From NCBI GenBank assembly GCA_013399855.1, contig VXAY01003151.1, positions 251,466-315,465 of the forward strand: a stretch of 64,000 bases of DNA, written 5' to 3'. The notes beneath the pieces are model-generated. The model saw nothing but the letters and a program-made list of their open reading frames with translations. It ran no database searches and was not told the origin of the DNA. The stretch comes from Oxyruncus cristatus (Eukaryota; Chordata; Aves; Passeriformes; Cotingidae). This document shows positions 23,614 to 36,144 of this stretch, in pieces; position 1 is the first letter of the stretch; the number at the start of each line of letters is the position of its first letter. A program made the translations under genes and the position numbers.

Positions 23614-24611
23614 TAGCTTCAAAATCAGTGTTCAGTAGCCTTCCCCCTCCAGACAGCTCTTCCCTCTCCTCTCTGCTTGCAGAACTGAGGAAACCACTCT
23701 TCTCCAAAGCAAGAGCATTGCAACAACCCTCTTTGTCAAGTTTCCCAATAAATGGGATCCAGAAGCGGCTGAAAACCATCTTTCTCCCAGCCTGACCCTC
23801 CACAGCAGGCACCACATCGATTCCAGTTCCCTGGTAGGAGGACTCTGTGCAAAGCCTCGCCCTCCCCTCCTGCCAACCAGTGCCACACACAAAGGAACAG
23901 ACCATCATGACAATCTCTTAACAAACTGCTTTTCCCCAGTGGGATTCACTTGGATGGAGGGTGTCTGCGTATCTCTTTGGTTTTATTTTGCAGAGGAGGC
24001 TTTCAGGGTGTCCTGGACACCTCTGGCCAATCCTGCTGCCTGGGGGCAGTAAAAGCCGAGCCAGGAATGAGTCAGGGTGGAGTATTTTAAGTGTATGAAA
24101 ACTATTTTTGCTGGTGGACTAAAAGCTACACACTTGGTTCTATTTTTAATGCAACTGGCAGTACATCAGGGTGAAAATAAATGCAATATTTTAGTGGGTG
24201 ACAAGGTATGGAAGGAGCTCTCAGTGCCCAGTTAATGGATGTGTTCTTGGCTCGTGCCAATGTGAGTTGTGTTGAACTCTTTCCTCGGTTCACAATTTCT
24301 TCCTGCTGAAAGCTCACCTGTGACAAGGCACCATTGTTCAGCTGAGAGATGGCAATTTGTCCCTGGATTAGGCACAAAGGTTGTGCTGCTCAGATCACTG
24401 GAATTAAAACTATTAAAGATCCTTATTAAATCCCCTTCCTCATGCCTGTGCAGGCACAGGAATGCAGGAACAAGCATGTAAAATAGCTTGTTCTTATAAA
24501 CCTTAATGATGGTGGCATAACTGAGATGAATCATTTTAAACCCAGAAGTGCAAATTTAGATGTCACTCCTCTCCTAATCTCAGGCTGTTGGCTGAGGTGT
24601 GACTTTCTACA
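23614..24611. other. Unique sequence, no gene recognised
   Basis: Several minus-strand frames overlap each other between 23543 and 23924 and at 24126-24534. None has motifs or splice context. Confidence 0.5.
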
Positions 24612-24872
24612 AGGGCATGTAGTGATAGGATGAGGAGTAATGGCTTTATACTGAAAGAGGATTGATGTAGATGAGATACTAGGAAGAAATTATTTCCTAT
24701 GAGGGTAGTGAGGCCCTGGCACAGGTTGCCCAGAGAAGCTGTGGCTGCCCCTGGATCCCTGGAAGTGTTCCAAGCCAGGTTGGACGGTGCTTGGAGCAAC
24801 CTGGGCTAGTGGAAGGTGTCCCTGCCCACGGCAGGGGGACTGTAACTAAAAGATCTTTGAAGTTCCTGCCAC
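24612..24872 (+). mobile_element. CR1 3' fragment, tail lost
   Basis: The sense copy runs from 'gtagtgataggatgagg' to 'agatctttgaagttcctgcc'. It loses homology before the AACCATTCT and tail words. Confidence 0.9.
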
Positions 24873-25155
24873 TAACAGACAGGAGGGGAGAAAAGGGGAT
24901 AGCTTTTGTCTTCCTGCCAGCACAGCAGCCTGTGCTTCAGGTGCTTTTAAGCTGTCACGTTTAGGGAAACGCCACCTACTAACCCAAGTGGTTTTATGGG
25001 TGCAAAATGTTACATGAGGACATGGTTTAAAATTCATTTGGACCAGTGTTCTGGGATGGAGGAGGAGATCCCCCTCCACAGCTCCATGTGGTGCTGGGGG
25101 AAAGTCTTCACAGGGCCAGGGCAGTCCAACCAGACATGACACAGCCAGGACATTA

Positions 25156-26064
25156 ATCCTGGGCACAGAGCCTCAAGGGAGGGACACACAGAGCCTCAAG
25201 GGAGGGACACACAGAGCCTCATGTGAGGGACAAATAGAGCTTCGTGTGAGGGACACACAGAGCTTCAAGTGAGGGACACACAGAGTCTCAAGTGAGGGAC
25301 ACACAGTGTCTCATGTGAGGGACACACAGAGCCTCAAGGGAGGGACACACAGAGCTTCATGTGAGGGACACACAGAGCCTCATGTGAGGGACAAATAGAG
25401 CTTCGTGTGAGGGACACACAGAGCTTTATGTGAGGGACACACAGAGCTTCATGTGAGGGACACACAGAGCCTCATGTGAGGGACAAATAGAGCTTCGTGT
25501 GAGGGACACACAGAGCTTTATGTGAGGGACACACAGAGCTTCATGTGAGGGACACACAGAGCCTCATGTGAGGGACAAATAGAGCTTCGTGTGAGGGACA
25601 CACAGAGCTTTATGTGAGGGACACACAGAGCTTCATGTGAGGGACACACAGAGCCTCATGTGAGGGACAAATAGAGCTTCGTGTGAGGGACACACAGAGC
25701 TTTATGTGAGGGACACACAGAGCTTCATGTGAGGGACACACAGAGCCTCATGTGAGGGACAAATAGAGCTTCGTGTGAGGGACACACAGAGCTTTATGTG
25801 AGGGACACACAGAGCTTCATGTGAGGGACACACAGAGCCTCATGTGAGGGACACACAGTGTCTCATGTGAGGGACACACAGAGCTTCAAGTGAGGGACAC
25901 ACAGAGCCTCATGTGAGGGACACACAGAGTCTCAAGTGAGGGACACACAGTGTCTCATGTGAGGGACACACAGAGCTTCATGTGAGGGACACACAGAGCC
26001 TCAAGTGAGGGCCACACAGAGCCTCATGTGAGGGACACAGAGAGCCTCAAGTGAGGGACACACA
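25156..26064. repeat. 23-bp minisatellite with a 92-bp higher-order unit
   Basis: About 39 copies of a 23-bp unit (agagcctcatgtgagggaca plus cac) lie head to tail. Variant words (acaaat for acacac, ttcgtg, tttatg, tcaagg) are ordered. The block with 'gggacaaatag' recurs at 25391, 25483, 25575, 25667 and 25759, exactly 92 bp apart. A four-unit cassette was therefore itself amplified about five times (about 25373-25833). The flanking units are more irregular, so the higher-order expansion is probably younger. The unit is not a multiple of three, and no frame stays open through it. Confidence 0.96.
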
Positions 26065-27198
26065 TGTGCTCTTTCTTCCTCCTGAGGAGGACCACACCAC
26101 GCAGAGGCCCCCAGCCTCCCTCCCCGCTGGATTCAGCACCCATCGAGGTTCGGATGAACTTCCCTGTCCCTCCAGAGTGACCCATGAGGACACTCCAACA
26201 CTCAGAATTCACAGAACTTGTGCCGACATTGCCCCAGGGAAACAACCCAAGCCAGAGATGACCTGACACCAGGCAGCTCAGTTTCCACCCCAATAATAAA
26301 TAAATGCTCCTTGTTTGGTGGGATGGATGGGAGCTGGGATTTCCTGGACTCATACAAGCTGTGAAAAATCAATCACACTGCAGTCCTTCAAACTATCAAG
26401 AAAATGCATTTGGAGGTTTCTGCTGTCTGGACAGGAGAAAAAGGGCTTGTAGAGCTTGGTCATGATGGATTTCAAACATACTCAGAACTGAAATGAGGGC
26501 TGTACTAGTGTTCATTCTCCGGAGAACAACAGCAAGGGGTGAATAACTGAGGAGAGCTTAGAAACACCTTGGGGTTTCAAATTAAATAAGCAGACAAGAC
26601 AAATTAAAGGAATTAAAAATCGTGTTCTTCTCGGGGTCATTGATTAGGGCAAGAAGTTGACTGTGGCCACTGCAATTTCAACCTGAGAGATGTTTTTCCT
26701 GTAAATCACCACAGCATTCCCAGTTCCAGGGATGCTGCTACAGTGGCTCGTGTTCTTTTGTCAGGAGTGTGTCCCAAAGCCACCAACTCCTCTCTGAAAG
26801 CCAGAACTGCTGCGATCATCTGCAGAAAATACTGACACTTGCCTGCAGACACTGTCATGGATCAAGGCCTCACTGATCCGGGCACAAAGTGCACAAAGTA
26901 ACAGATAATTTCTGCTCCAAAAATCTCCCTATCCAACTATGGGGTGGAAAATTTGAGAGGAGCATGTTCTTCTTCTAGGGACTGGAAAGTGAGGCACAGA
27001 TGGAGTGTAGGGTTCCCCCCAAAGTCACATAGGGAGCCAGTAGCAAAACACTGGAGTAAATCCGGATCTCCTGAAATGTGCTGAATTCCAGAAACCTTTA
27101 ATACATCCATCTTTCCAGACACCTCACAGATAGGAAACAGGGGCAGATATCCATGCTTTGAAAATGCAGGTGCACATCAGCTGAGTTTCCCTTCACAT
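26065..27198. other. Unique sequence, no gene recognised
   Basis: Follows the minisatellite directly. No repeat or exon was recognised. Confidence 0.5.
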
Positions 27199-27265
27199 GA
27201 TGGGAACTGGACTCAATGATCCCTGTGAGTCCCTTCCAACTCAGAATATTCTGGGATTCTGTGAC
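27199..27265 (+). mobile_element. CR1 3' tip
   Basis: 'actggactcaatgatccc' through 'attctgggattctgtgac' is the tip and tail of CR1. It lies antisense inside a 226-codon minus-strand frame (27098-27778), which argues against that frame being an old gene. Confidence 0.75.
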
Positions 27266-28004
27266 TTCTAGGAAAGAGCAGGACAGCAGAAATTTGTGTT
27301 GCGGCTCTGCAGCCCAGATGTGGCTTGGAGGACAGATTTCACATGTTTGGAAAGAGCCTGCACTCAGAGGGGAGGTGAAGGCTGCAAACAATGAGCTCTT
27401 AACTCCAGAAACAAGAACAATTTTATAGAGCACAGAACTAAACCCATACGAGGGAAACTGGGCTATTGCAAGGCTGTGACACATCAACATAAAACAGATG
27501 CTAAAGACAAGAAATGCTGTCACTTCATGGGCGCAGAGAAAGAACTCGAGTACCATTATTTCTGCTTGACTTGAGCTTGACAACACAATTTTCTCTACAC
27601 GCTTGTTAATGCCAACAGAGAGAGGGGCCAACCACTGACACACACCAGCAATGCTAATAAAAAGCACGGTGGCTTGGCTTGCAGAGATCTTTCTGAGAGC
27701 TCCTAATGACTGAGAAGCTGCTGCTTGTATCACACAGCCTCTGAATGACGGCCTTTGAACAGAGGGAGCAAACTGCAAGGGAGCCGTGTTGTCTTTATGG
27801 CAGCAGTAACATTCCCACTGCTAATCCAACGTTATTTTAAGAGAGAAAGTCTCCCAGCTTGGAGAGAGTTTGACACTCTCCCAATCCTTTCACACGTAGC
27901 CTTTTACCTCATGGTAGTTTGCAGGTGTTTCCATCACTGGGGGGTGTGACAGTCCATAGGCTGTGGTGCACTGAACCCTAAAATGACCCAGCAAGCGACA
28001 GATG
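27266..28004. other. Unique sequence, no gene recognised
   Basis: Covered in part by a long minus-strand frame with several hydrophobic stretches but no recognisable family; see rejected items. Confidence 0.45.
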
Positions 28005-28180
28005 ACAGAATCCCAGAATGGTTTGGGTTAGAAGAGACCTCAAAGACCAACTCTTCCCAACCCCCTGCCATGGGCAGGGACACCTTCCACCAGCCCAGGT
28101 TGCTCCAAGCCCCGTCCAACCTGGCCTTGGACACTTCCAAGGATGGGGCAGCCACAGCTTCTCTGGGCAGCCTGTTCCTG
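28005..28180 (-). mobile_element. CR1 3' fragment with tail
   Basis: Starts at 'agaatcccagaatggtttgg' and ends after 'tctctgggcagcctgttcc'. It is the 5'-truncated form common in this window. Confidence 0.93.
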
Positions 28181-29247
28181 TACTCTGGATCTGGGGCTGA
28201 TGGGCTAAATCCAAACAGGAAAGTTAATCCCTCAGCCCATCCCTCAGAAAATCACCCTCAGGGACCTCCACTCAGAACCCCCATCTTCTCAGACCTTTTT
28301 TTCCCCTTTGCCTCCTTGTTGATGCAGCCCCAGGAAGGTCAAGAGCAGCTCTCCCAAGTCATCAGGGGGAGTGGATCAGATCTGCAAAGCTGAACATGCA
28401 TTCCAGGAGCTGTATCCATATCCAGCTGATGAAGAGGGGAAACGAGCTTATTTCAGCTTAACCCAGCACCTTGGCTTTTCCAATCAGTGTGTCACCGTCC
28501 AGATGTTTGGGAGGTCCCACCTCAGGCAGGATAATGTCAGTAATCACAGGGACATACTGGCAATCTGGGCTGCTTTTTATTCTGCTTGAAAGGGGGGAAA
28601 AAATATAACAGACATGCAAATGGAACACAGAACTCTCCAAGAAGTCATTTGCACGGCTCAAAGGTCACCATTTGCAGCTATTTTTAAAAGTCTGCTGGGG
28701 TTAAAAAAAAAGAAATGAGGCAAAGATGCAGGAGATATCCACAAGGATAGTTCATAAATGTGAGAAAATTCCTTACAAGACTTGGACAACTTGATTCCTG
28801 TCCATGGTAGGGGGATGGAATTAGATGATCTTCAAGGTCCCTGCCAACACAAACCATTCTGTGAATGTTTAAGAACCGAATTTTCTCAGTTAACAGAAGA
28901 AAAAGTTGAAGGAAACTTGACCAAAGTGTGTAAATGTCTTCTGGGGAGGTAACCCCAGGTCCTGGTGGGCTCGTTAGCAGGACCAAAATTAAAGACTGGA
29001 AACTAAAGCTGGACAAATCTAATCTGGAAATCAGAGACACATAAGGGGAACAGAGCAGGACTTGATAATCAACAGTGGGTTCTTCCTTTGTGACAGCTGC
29101 AGGTGCAGGCAGGTGAGTGCCAAATAAATATACACAGCTTAGGGGGCAGTCAAACACAATTCAAACAGAAGCAAGAAGGTGAAGAGCAGTGACTGCTTCT
29201 CACAGTCCAGATATTGCAGCAGTACCTCCAGAGTACCAGACCCACCT
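28181..29247. other. Unique sequence with one CR1 tip
   Basis: Apart from the tip at 28791-28866, nothing was recognised. Confidence 0.5.
28791..28866 (+). mobile_element. CR1 3' tip
   Basis: 'ttcctgtccatggtaggggg' to 'aaccattctgtgaatg'. The tail is reduced to a single partial unit. Confidence 0.82.
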
Positions 29248-29289
29248 TTGGCTCATGGAAGAGGGGCCAAAGCTTTGAGACCAATTTTT
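29248..29289 (+). repeat. Dispersed 42-bp repeat, copy 1
   Basis: Matches 31134-31175 at 38 of 42 positions in the same orientation (shared words: GGAAGAGG, CCAAAGCTT, GAGACCAATTTTT). It is not part of any CR1 region I know, and homology stops at both ends. Confidence 0.7.
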
Positions 29290-30478
29290 TTTCTCCTAAA
29301 ATACCAAGAACCTTTCCATGGTTGCTGGGTTATAACCACATTTCTGTACTTGCATCAGGAATAACCTGGTGAACTGTTCCACCCTCCATTTATATCCTTC
29401 ACTTAGTATTCAGTATTTTTTGTGAAAACCCCCTGCCATGGGAGGCTTCCACCTTTCCAAATATTTACGTGGGTGTCCTCACCAGAGGATCTGAACATTT
29501 AGTTGTCTTTAAACAACCCACCCTTAGGTGAAGCTGCTTTTGTTTCTGGTCATGAAGAACACCTGGAACAGGAGGTAAAATGGGCTAGAGCTTCTGCTAT
29601 AACAACATAAAACTGGGGTTTTAAAGACCTTGGGAAGCCTGCATTCCTCTTTTATTCTTTTCATAAGAAACCAGGTCAATTGTCTTTCATGCTGCAGAGA
29701 TTTCCTACAAGGCAGGAAAGAAAAAAAAGTCAAAGAAATGAGGCTGTGAATATACTGAGTGCACCTGACCATGCTGTTCCCTTATGTCCTTCCTCTGGGA
29801 AAAACCACCGTAACCTGGTCCCAGTGCTCAAGATGTGAACAAATCCCGATTAACCCAGTGGCAACTGGTAAAACAGGCAATGCCTGGGCTTTCTCTGGCC
29901 GCCAGAGCAGCACAGGGACGGCATTTAACCCTGGTAGCACCACTTCTGCTCACTCACCCTTGAAGACTTCTAGAAGTCGCCAGGAAAAAGGGGTGGTGGC
30001 CACAGCTTGGTCTTGGTTGGCTTCAAGGTCAGTTAATACAGGCACTGCTAAAGCCCTGCTGGGGAAAATGCTCATTACAGCTTCACTCAGATACTCACTC
30101 ACACACCCCCCACTGCTCTGTGACTGCCCACAGTCGGTCTCCTAAAGTCATCCACCTGCCCTTTCTTTGGGCAAACCCGAGAAAACTCTGTCAAAAACAA
30201 ACTAATGGTGGATTTGAGGCCTCCTGAGTGCTGGTGCGATCTGGTGTGGCCAAACGGCTCCTCAAATGGGTTTTATAACCTCAGGGAGAAAGAGCCAGCC
30301 TGGCCAAAGAGGGACACCCCATGTCTCTGAAAAACCAAGAGCCAGGTTTGACAGGAGACCTCACAACGACACGGTGCTCTGAGAGAACCAGGTGATACGA
30401 AATACGGGCCAAAATCAGCAGCTGATTGAGTCTGAGTGCCCCAAGTCCATCACTGCCGATTTCAACACCTCATCCTCA
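29290..30478. other. Unique sequence, no gene recognised
   Basis: No repeats or exons could be supported. An open frame at 29759-30145 lacks motifs. Confidence 0.5.
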
Positions 30479-30597
30479 GGAAGTGCCCAAGGCCAGGTTG
30501 GAGCAACCTGGTCCACTGGAAGGTGTCCCTGCCCATGGCGCGGGGTGGAACTGGATGATCTTTAAGGTCTCTTCCAACCCAAACCATTCTGTAGCTC
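30479..30597 (+). mobile_element. CR1 3' fragment
   Basis: Starts at 'gaagtgcccaaggccagg' with a short internal deletion ('ccaggttggagcaacctgg') and ends at 'aaaccattctgtagc'. Confidence 0.9.
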
Positions 30598-31007
30598 TAC
30601 AAATCTAACAATATTTTATTCCTTCCAATTCCCTGGTGCCCCTTTCTCTGGCTGGGTTTGGTGTCAGGGTTAAAGTATCATCATCCAGCTCCAAGGGCTC
30701 TTCACTTTGACACAGAGCAGCTTCAGACACCACAGAGCACGTCTGAAACCAAACTGGCTCCTTCAGGCAAGAAGGGCTGTTATTGCCTCCCCAGGAAATG
30801 AAAGCTCTGAGTAGGGAAAGGAAGGGAAAACTGCATCCAGGACACAAGAGATATGCTGGATATTCCCTTCTGGATGCTGAGAAGAGCATCCAAAAGGCAA
30901 TATCCAAAAGGAAATTCTCCTCCAAAGGACTAGAAGCCTTTCATATTAAAGCATTTGAAGTTTTCAGGCTTTAAATCAACTTTTCATTGCCAAAGGCTCA
31001 GGCCAGA

Positions 31008-31082
31008 AGCTCCCATGGCAGGGGTTGGAATGAGATGACCTTTAAGGTCCTTTCCAACCTAAACTATTCTGTGATTCCATGA
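31008..31082 (+). mobile_element. CR1 3' tip with tail
   Basis: 'ctcccatggcaggggttgg' to 'attctgtgattccatgaa'. Confidence 0.85.
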
Positions 31083-31133
31083 AGTGGTTTTTTACCCTCC
31101 AGTCCTGGTGTAGGCTTTTCTTGGGGGTTTTTC

Positions 31134-31175
31134 TTGGCTCAGGGAAGAGGCACCAAAGCTTCGAGACCAATTTTT
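31134..31175 (+). repeat. Dispersed 42-bp repeat, copy 2
   Basis: Partner of 29248-29289, differing at four positions. The flanks are unrelated, so the shared block is short and sharply bounded. Confidence 0.7.
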
Positions 31176-31611
31176 CCTTGGAGGCAAAGAGTTCCTGCCC
31201 TGGTGTGACAGCTACTTGATCCCACTGCAGATCCCACCCAGCACCAACACAGCACAGAAAGCACTATCTGAGGCTGAGTTTTTGGAGAAGCAGATGCCAA
31301 ATGCCATGGATTTAGAGCTCCTAATCTTTGTAGGTCTCTGCAGCCCCCCTCCATGTCCTTCATTAACAAGGCAGTGAAATCTAACCCTGTTGGGTCACAG
31401 GGCAGGTCTGAAAATAATTAAAAGAGGTGGAAACCAACACAAATGTTGGATATGGCACTGGATCAGGATTGGTGGCAAAAAGGAAGGTGTTCAGGCTCCA
31501 GTCCTTCACTACTGACACCAAGGGGGACACAAATGCAAGACAAACTTCCTGTGGGGTGTCCATGGTACCCACCAGGTCTCCTCCAAGGTCAGACAAGACT
31601 TATCCTTTTAG

Positions 31612-31672
31612 CTGTTGGATTCAATGATCTTCGAGGTCTTTTCCAACTTTATTGGTTCTGTGATTTTATGAC
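31612..31672 (+). mobile_element. CR1 3' tip, 'tcaatgatcttcgagg' subfamily
   Basis: 'gttggattcaatgatcttcg' to 'ggttctgtgattttatgac'. The ending differs from the common subfamily (TTTATTGG in place of AACCATT). Confidence 0.78.
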
Positions 31673-32444
31673 TTTCCAAACCAACCTGTCACAGTCAATC
31701 AAAGCCAAAAGCAGGGCTCAGATTTTTCTGTGTGTGGTTGGTTGCTTATTCTGAGTTGTCTTATTTTTTTTCCCCCTTTCCTGTTCCTCTCAAACTCTGA
31801 ATTTTCGCACATCAACCCTCAGGAGAGCTCAAGTGAGGAAGGGTTTGTTCCCAGGATCAAGCCCCCATGACCCTGCCTGGCTCACACCCACTCCAGTGTT
31901 ACCTCCCACCCCTTCCCACCCTCCTGCCGTGCCCGTGGCAGCAGCACCCGGGAGAAAATCTGCAGAGCTTCATCCTTGCTCTTCTCCCTCTCCTCCCCTT
32001 GTAAATTCCCTGCCAAAAGCCCGAGGTTTGTGTCCTCCTCCTTGGATGCTCCGTGCCCTCTCCAAGAGCAGAGACTGGGTTTGCTGGGCTGCTCCCCCTT
32101 CCCCAGCAATCCCTCTTTTCCACACATACTGGATCATCCTCCCCTCTCCACTTTTCGTTTCCCTTTGAGCAGACAACAGAGGAATATTTCCTGCGTGAGG
32201 AGTTTAAGGAATTTTCTGATTTTTTTCTGGTTTTGGAACTCCGCAGGTTGTGCCTGTCCCGCTTCCTCCATCACCACCTAATGGCGTGTGAGGAAACAGC
32301 ACATGGATCCCGATGAATTCTGCGTAACTGGTGTTCTGGGAGCAGATTCCCATGGAGAGACGTGGGACACTGTGTGTGCAGCTCTGACACCCTGGATTTA
32401 CCCCACAGAACAGCCCCTGTGCACGCTCCCCTTCCAAGTGAAAA

Positions 32445-32516
32445 GGCATCCCTGGCCACGGCAGGGGAGTGGGAATGAGATGATCTTAAATCCAAACCAT
32501 TCTATGATTCTTTGAT
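32445..32516 (+). mobile_element. CR1 3' tip with tail
   Basis: 'atccctggccacggcagggg' to 'attctatgattctttgatg'. About 15 bases of the 'aaggtcccttccaaccc' block are deleted. Confidence 0.84.
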
Positions 32517-34311
32517 GTGTCATATCATGTAATACAATGCAATAAAATACAGAAATAAACTACACTAAATATGCTATACTAAATGGTAAATGCTCATGTC
32601 TTCACTATGTTGAGGTCAACAATTTATATTTGAAATTTCATATTTAAACGTCATAAAAGTCAGATGATGAAGTATTTGCATACTGATAGATTGTGCAAAT
32701 CTGCCAAAATATCCCAAACCAGTCCTGCCTCACCACTCCACAGGCAGAGCAGACTTTCCCAGGGACATAATTCAGACACTAAGAAGTTATTTTTTCCATT
32801 TTACTGTTGGAAACAGAGACCCAGAAGGGCAAAATCAGCAAAGAGCGGAGCACGAGGAGGAATTAACTCATTGCAGAAGTGAACAGAGCTCCTTCCCTGC
32901 TCCATGTGTGTGTGTTGCTGCTTCCACTGGTGTTCTGGGACCCAGTCCAGGACTGTTGAGCACAGCCAGGCCCTTCAAATAAATTTGTACAGCCATTAAA
33001 TGGCACTGGGCAATTTAAATTCTGCCCCTCCTTTACACCACGGCAAAGCCACCAATCCTAAGGGCCAGTTTTATGCAGGTCTTCACCTTTATCACAAGGA
33101 GTCACCTTCTCTGCCCTCACTTGCCATGAGCAAGGCATCTAAGCTTGACCAACTCGACCTTTTTTTCCCAAAAATACACCTCTCTTTTCCATTCTCTGAA
33201 AGTCCAACTCAAAAACTACTCAGAATACAACTTTTCTGACCTTTTCCTGCAGGCAGCTGTGATGCTCCATGGTTTGTGCGACCTCCAACATGCACTGTGT
33301 CAGTAAATCTTGCACCTGGGTTCAGGATTTTTGGTGCCAGGGGGTATTTAGTGCTCTAAAATGGGACAATTAAGTGAAAGTTTGACACTACATGCCCTGT
33401 CTGGGTTGGCAATGAAACCCTGATCAAGAAGGGACGCTTCTTGAGATTTGTCTCCAGATGGGGAAGTACTTGTATCATGGAGAAATACAAAGCCAGAAGT
33501 TATTTGTCTTGGCCCTTTCTCACCACAAAACAGTGTAAGAAGGTATTATTTTAGGAATGGGAGTTAAACCTGACTCAGGAGTGACCCATTCGCTCAGCAA
33601 AATGTAGATAGACAAGGCTGGGTCCAAGCATTCCTGACCCAACACAACCCCACAGCTTGCCTGGAAAGATGGATACTTGTCCAGAAGGGTGGATATTTGT
33701 CACCCTGTTTCAAGTGTCAGGACCACTCAGCAGCTCTCTGGACATCTGGGGTGCTCCCTGGCATTCCCAAATAGATCCCAACGACTGGAAAGCACAAGGA
33801 CAGCCGTGCCTGGCTGATGGGCAGCTCAGATTTGCTCTTTGGGGATGTAACAAAACACTGTCTTCCTCCTCAGTGTGCACAGCAACTAATTAGAGCATCT
33901 CCCCTCCAGAGAGCGCCCAGGCTTACATGTTTCCCTGGATTTTAAACAAAAATGTCTCTTGGCACAGGCAGGCACCATGAAAAGCTGCTGACAGGTCTGC
34001 CAGACCTGAAAGCCACTGGCACCGTGGGCTAAAAATCAGGATATGTGGCATGTCAAGGATGTCTTGTCCCTTAAAGGGTGAAACACGGGGAGGGAGCTTG
34101 TTTTGCTACAGCCAAGCCTCATCCCAGGCTTTCCATGGGGGAAATCATCCCTCCCCAAGAGCTCAAATCCATTACACGGGGGCAGTGGAAACCTGGTGTC
34201 AGTCCCAGCATGATCCCAGAGGTGGGAGGAAAGAGTCACGAGAAGGAAACAGGGCTCCCAGTTTGGGGCGCAGTGGTAGGGGAGGGGAATTGATTTTTTT
34301 TCCTCAGGAAC
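32517..34311. other. Unique sequence, no gene recognised
   Basis: Begins with an AT-rich patch (32517-32600). No exon, RNA gene or repeat could be supported. Confidence 0.5.
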
Positions 34312-34578
34312 TGCAGTGACAGGACAAGGAGGAATTGGGACAAATTGAAAGAGGGGAAATTTGGGAGAGATATTAGGAAGAAATTTTTTACTGGGAGGGT
34401 GGTTGGACACTGGCACAGTTTGCCCAAGGGAGGTTGTGGATGCTCCAAGCCTGGCAGTGTTCAAGGCCAGGCTGGGTAAGGCCTTGAGTGACCTGGTCTA
34501 GTGGGAGGTGTCCCTGCCCATGGCAAAGGGTTGGGACTGGATGGTCCTTAGGGTCCATTCCAACCCCTTATGATTCTA
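34312..34578 (+). mobile_element. CR1 3' fragment with tail remnant
   Basis: Sense copy from 'tgcagtgacaggacaagg' to 'ccccttatgattctaac', including 'attaggaagaaattttttac' and 'cagtgttcaaggccaggc'. Confidence 0.93.
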
Positions 34579-34639
34579 ACTGGGGACACAAAGGAGTGTC
34601 CTGAACAAAAATGTGACTTGAACCATTTTTTATTGCTAT

Positions 34640-34967
34640 GGGGGGGACCTTCTGACTCTCTCCAACTCCCTGGAAAGGGGTTGGAGCCAAGTGGGGGTCT
34701 GGCTCTGGCCCCAGGACAGGAGGAAACAGCTTCAAATTGCACCAGGGAGGTTTAGATTGGATATTGGGAAAATTTCTCCAGTGGAAGGGTGGTCAGGCAT
34801 TGGAACAGGCTGCCCAGGGAGGTGGTGGGGTCACCACCCCTGGTGTTCAAGGAAGGACTGGTTGTGGCACCCAGTGCCATGGCTCAGTTGACGAGGTGGT
34901 GATCTGTCAAAGGTTGGGCTCGATGGTCTCAGAGGTCTTTTCTGACCTTAACAATTCCATGATAGTT
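34640..34967 (+). mobile_element. CR1 3' fragment of a second subfamily
   Basis: Sense copy in tandem with the previous one but clearly of another type: it has 'gttcaaggaaggactggttg' and 'gggctcgatggtctcagagg' rather than the 'catggcaggggg' ending. The tail is 'acaattccatgatagttc'. Confidence 0.9.
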
Positions 34968-36144
34968 CAGGAAAAGGCTCCTGCTTTTATTTCAACCTCC
35001 TTACATCTCCAGTAAGAGAAATTTACTTTATTCATTAAAAACATTTATGGTGCTTTGCATCATCCTTGTTGATGCAGAGGGCTCTGCTCCTCCGCCCACA
35101 AACGAGGTTAAATTTGCTTTCTCCTAACACCCAGTTTCACAGTTCTAGTTGCCTTTTCATCAGGACTTTGAATTACAAGTCCCTGTGATTGACAGGCAAG
35201 GGAAGGAGCAGCTTTACTCTGTAGGGTCAGGGCTGACGTGGGTATTTGCTCCTCACTTGTTGGGAACACAGAAGGAAAACAAGCACCACATTTACCCTGG
35301 TCACATAAAAAGCTGTCCCAGTTCTCCCCTGCTGCTGCAGAGCAAAGAGAAGGGGAAGTACCAGCAGCCTGATACCTTTTATATCCCCTTTGTACAGATA
35401 AAACTGACAGTGAAAACCTTCTGGTTGCTAATGGCATAGAAATTTCGGTCACCTCAGGACCCATCTGAGCTTGAGCTCAGCTCTGCAGTGTTACAGTGGG
35501 AATTTACACCCCCACTACCAAAGTTTCCACGGGCTGCTGGAGTCCCTGGCACAGTTTAAGCCAGTTTCTAGGCTGTTTGGGTTTTTAGCTGCCCAAGGGA
35601 ATGCTGGGGTTGGAGTTCAGCACATCCTTCACAGCCGGGCTTGGGGACGAGAAACAGATGTAATGGATGAGGTGAGGATTTGATCTGGCAGCTCCTGTTC
35701 TCCCCAGTATCACTGGGATCCTCACACCAGCTTGGAGTCCTTGCTAAGTCAGGTTTGCATGTGGCATCCAGCTGAGCACACCCTGCTGTCCCCTCCCTCA
35801 ACACAAACCTCCTCAACCTCGTCCTAGGGCAAGCTCTCTTCTCCTAAATCCGTGTTGGATCCCCAAGCATATCCCTCCTGGCCTCCAGCTGCCTTTTCAG
35901 AAGGATGTTGGTGCCTTGTAAATCCCGTGTGACACCTGCCAGTCCCATATAAATGTCTCAGATACCATCTCAAATGGTATCTGGCAGCTTTTTATAGGAG
36001 CTGAATCACACCTGAGATGTGCAGGATAAGGGAGCTGCTGTGCCACTGGGGTCTGTTTCTCTCCTGTAAAAGGAGTCCTGGGTGAACTGGTTTAGATGTG
36101 AAGTTTAATATCTACATGTCAGGGAAGATTAATCCTCTGCTGCA
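34968..36144. other. Unique sequence, no gene recognised
   Basis: Nothing beyond short unmatched frames. Confidence 0.5.

Larger units (their letters stand above)
30598..32444. other. Unique sequence with two CR1 tips and a dispersed repeat
   Basis: Tips lie at 31008-31082 and 31612-31672, and the second 42-bp repeat copy at 31134-31175. The segment 31880-32170 is C-rich with many overlapping chance frames. Confidence 0.5.

Noticed and set aside
25156..26064. Possible CRISPR-like array
   Set aside because: Units are contiguous 23-bp tandem copies without unique spacers, in a vertebrate genome.
27098..27778. 226-codon minus-strand open frame with hydrophobic stretches
   Set aside because: It overlaps an antisense CR1 tip at 27199-27265, has no recognisable family and no splice or poly-A context. 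Likely chance.
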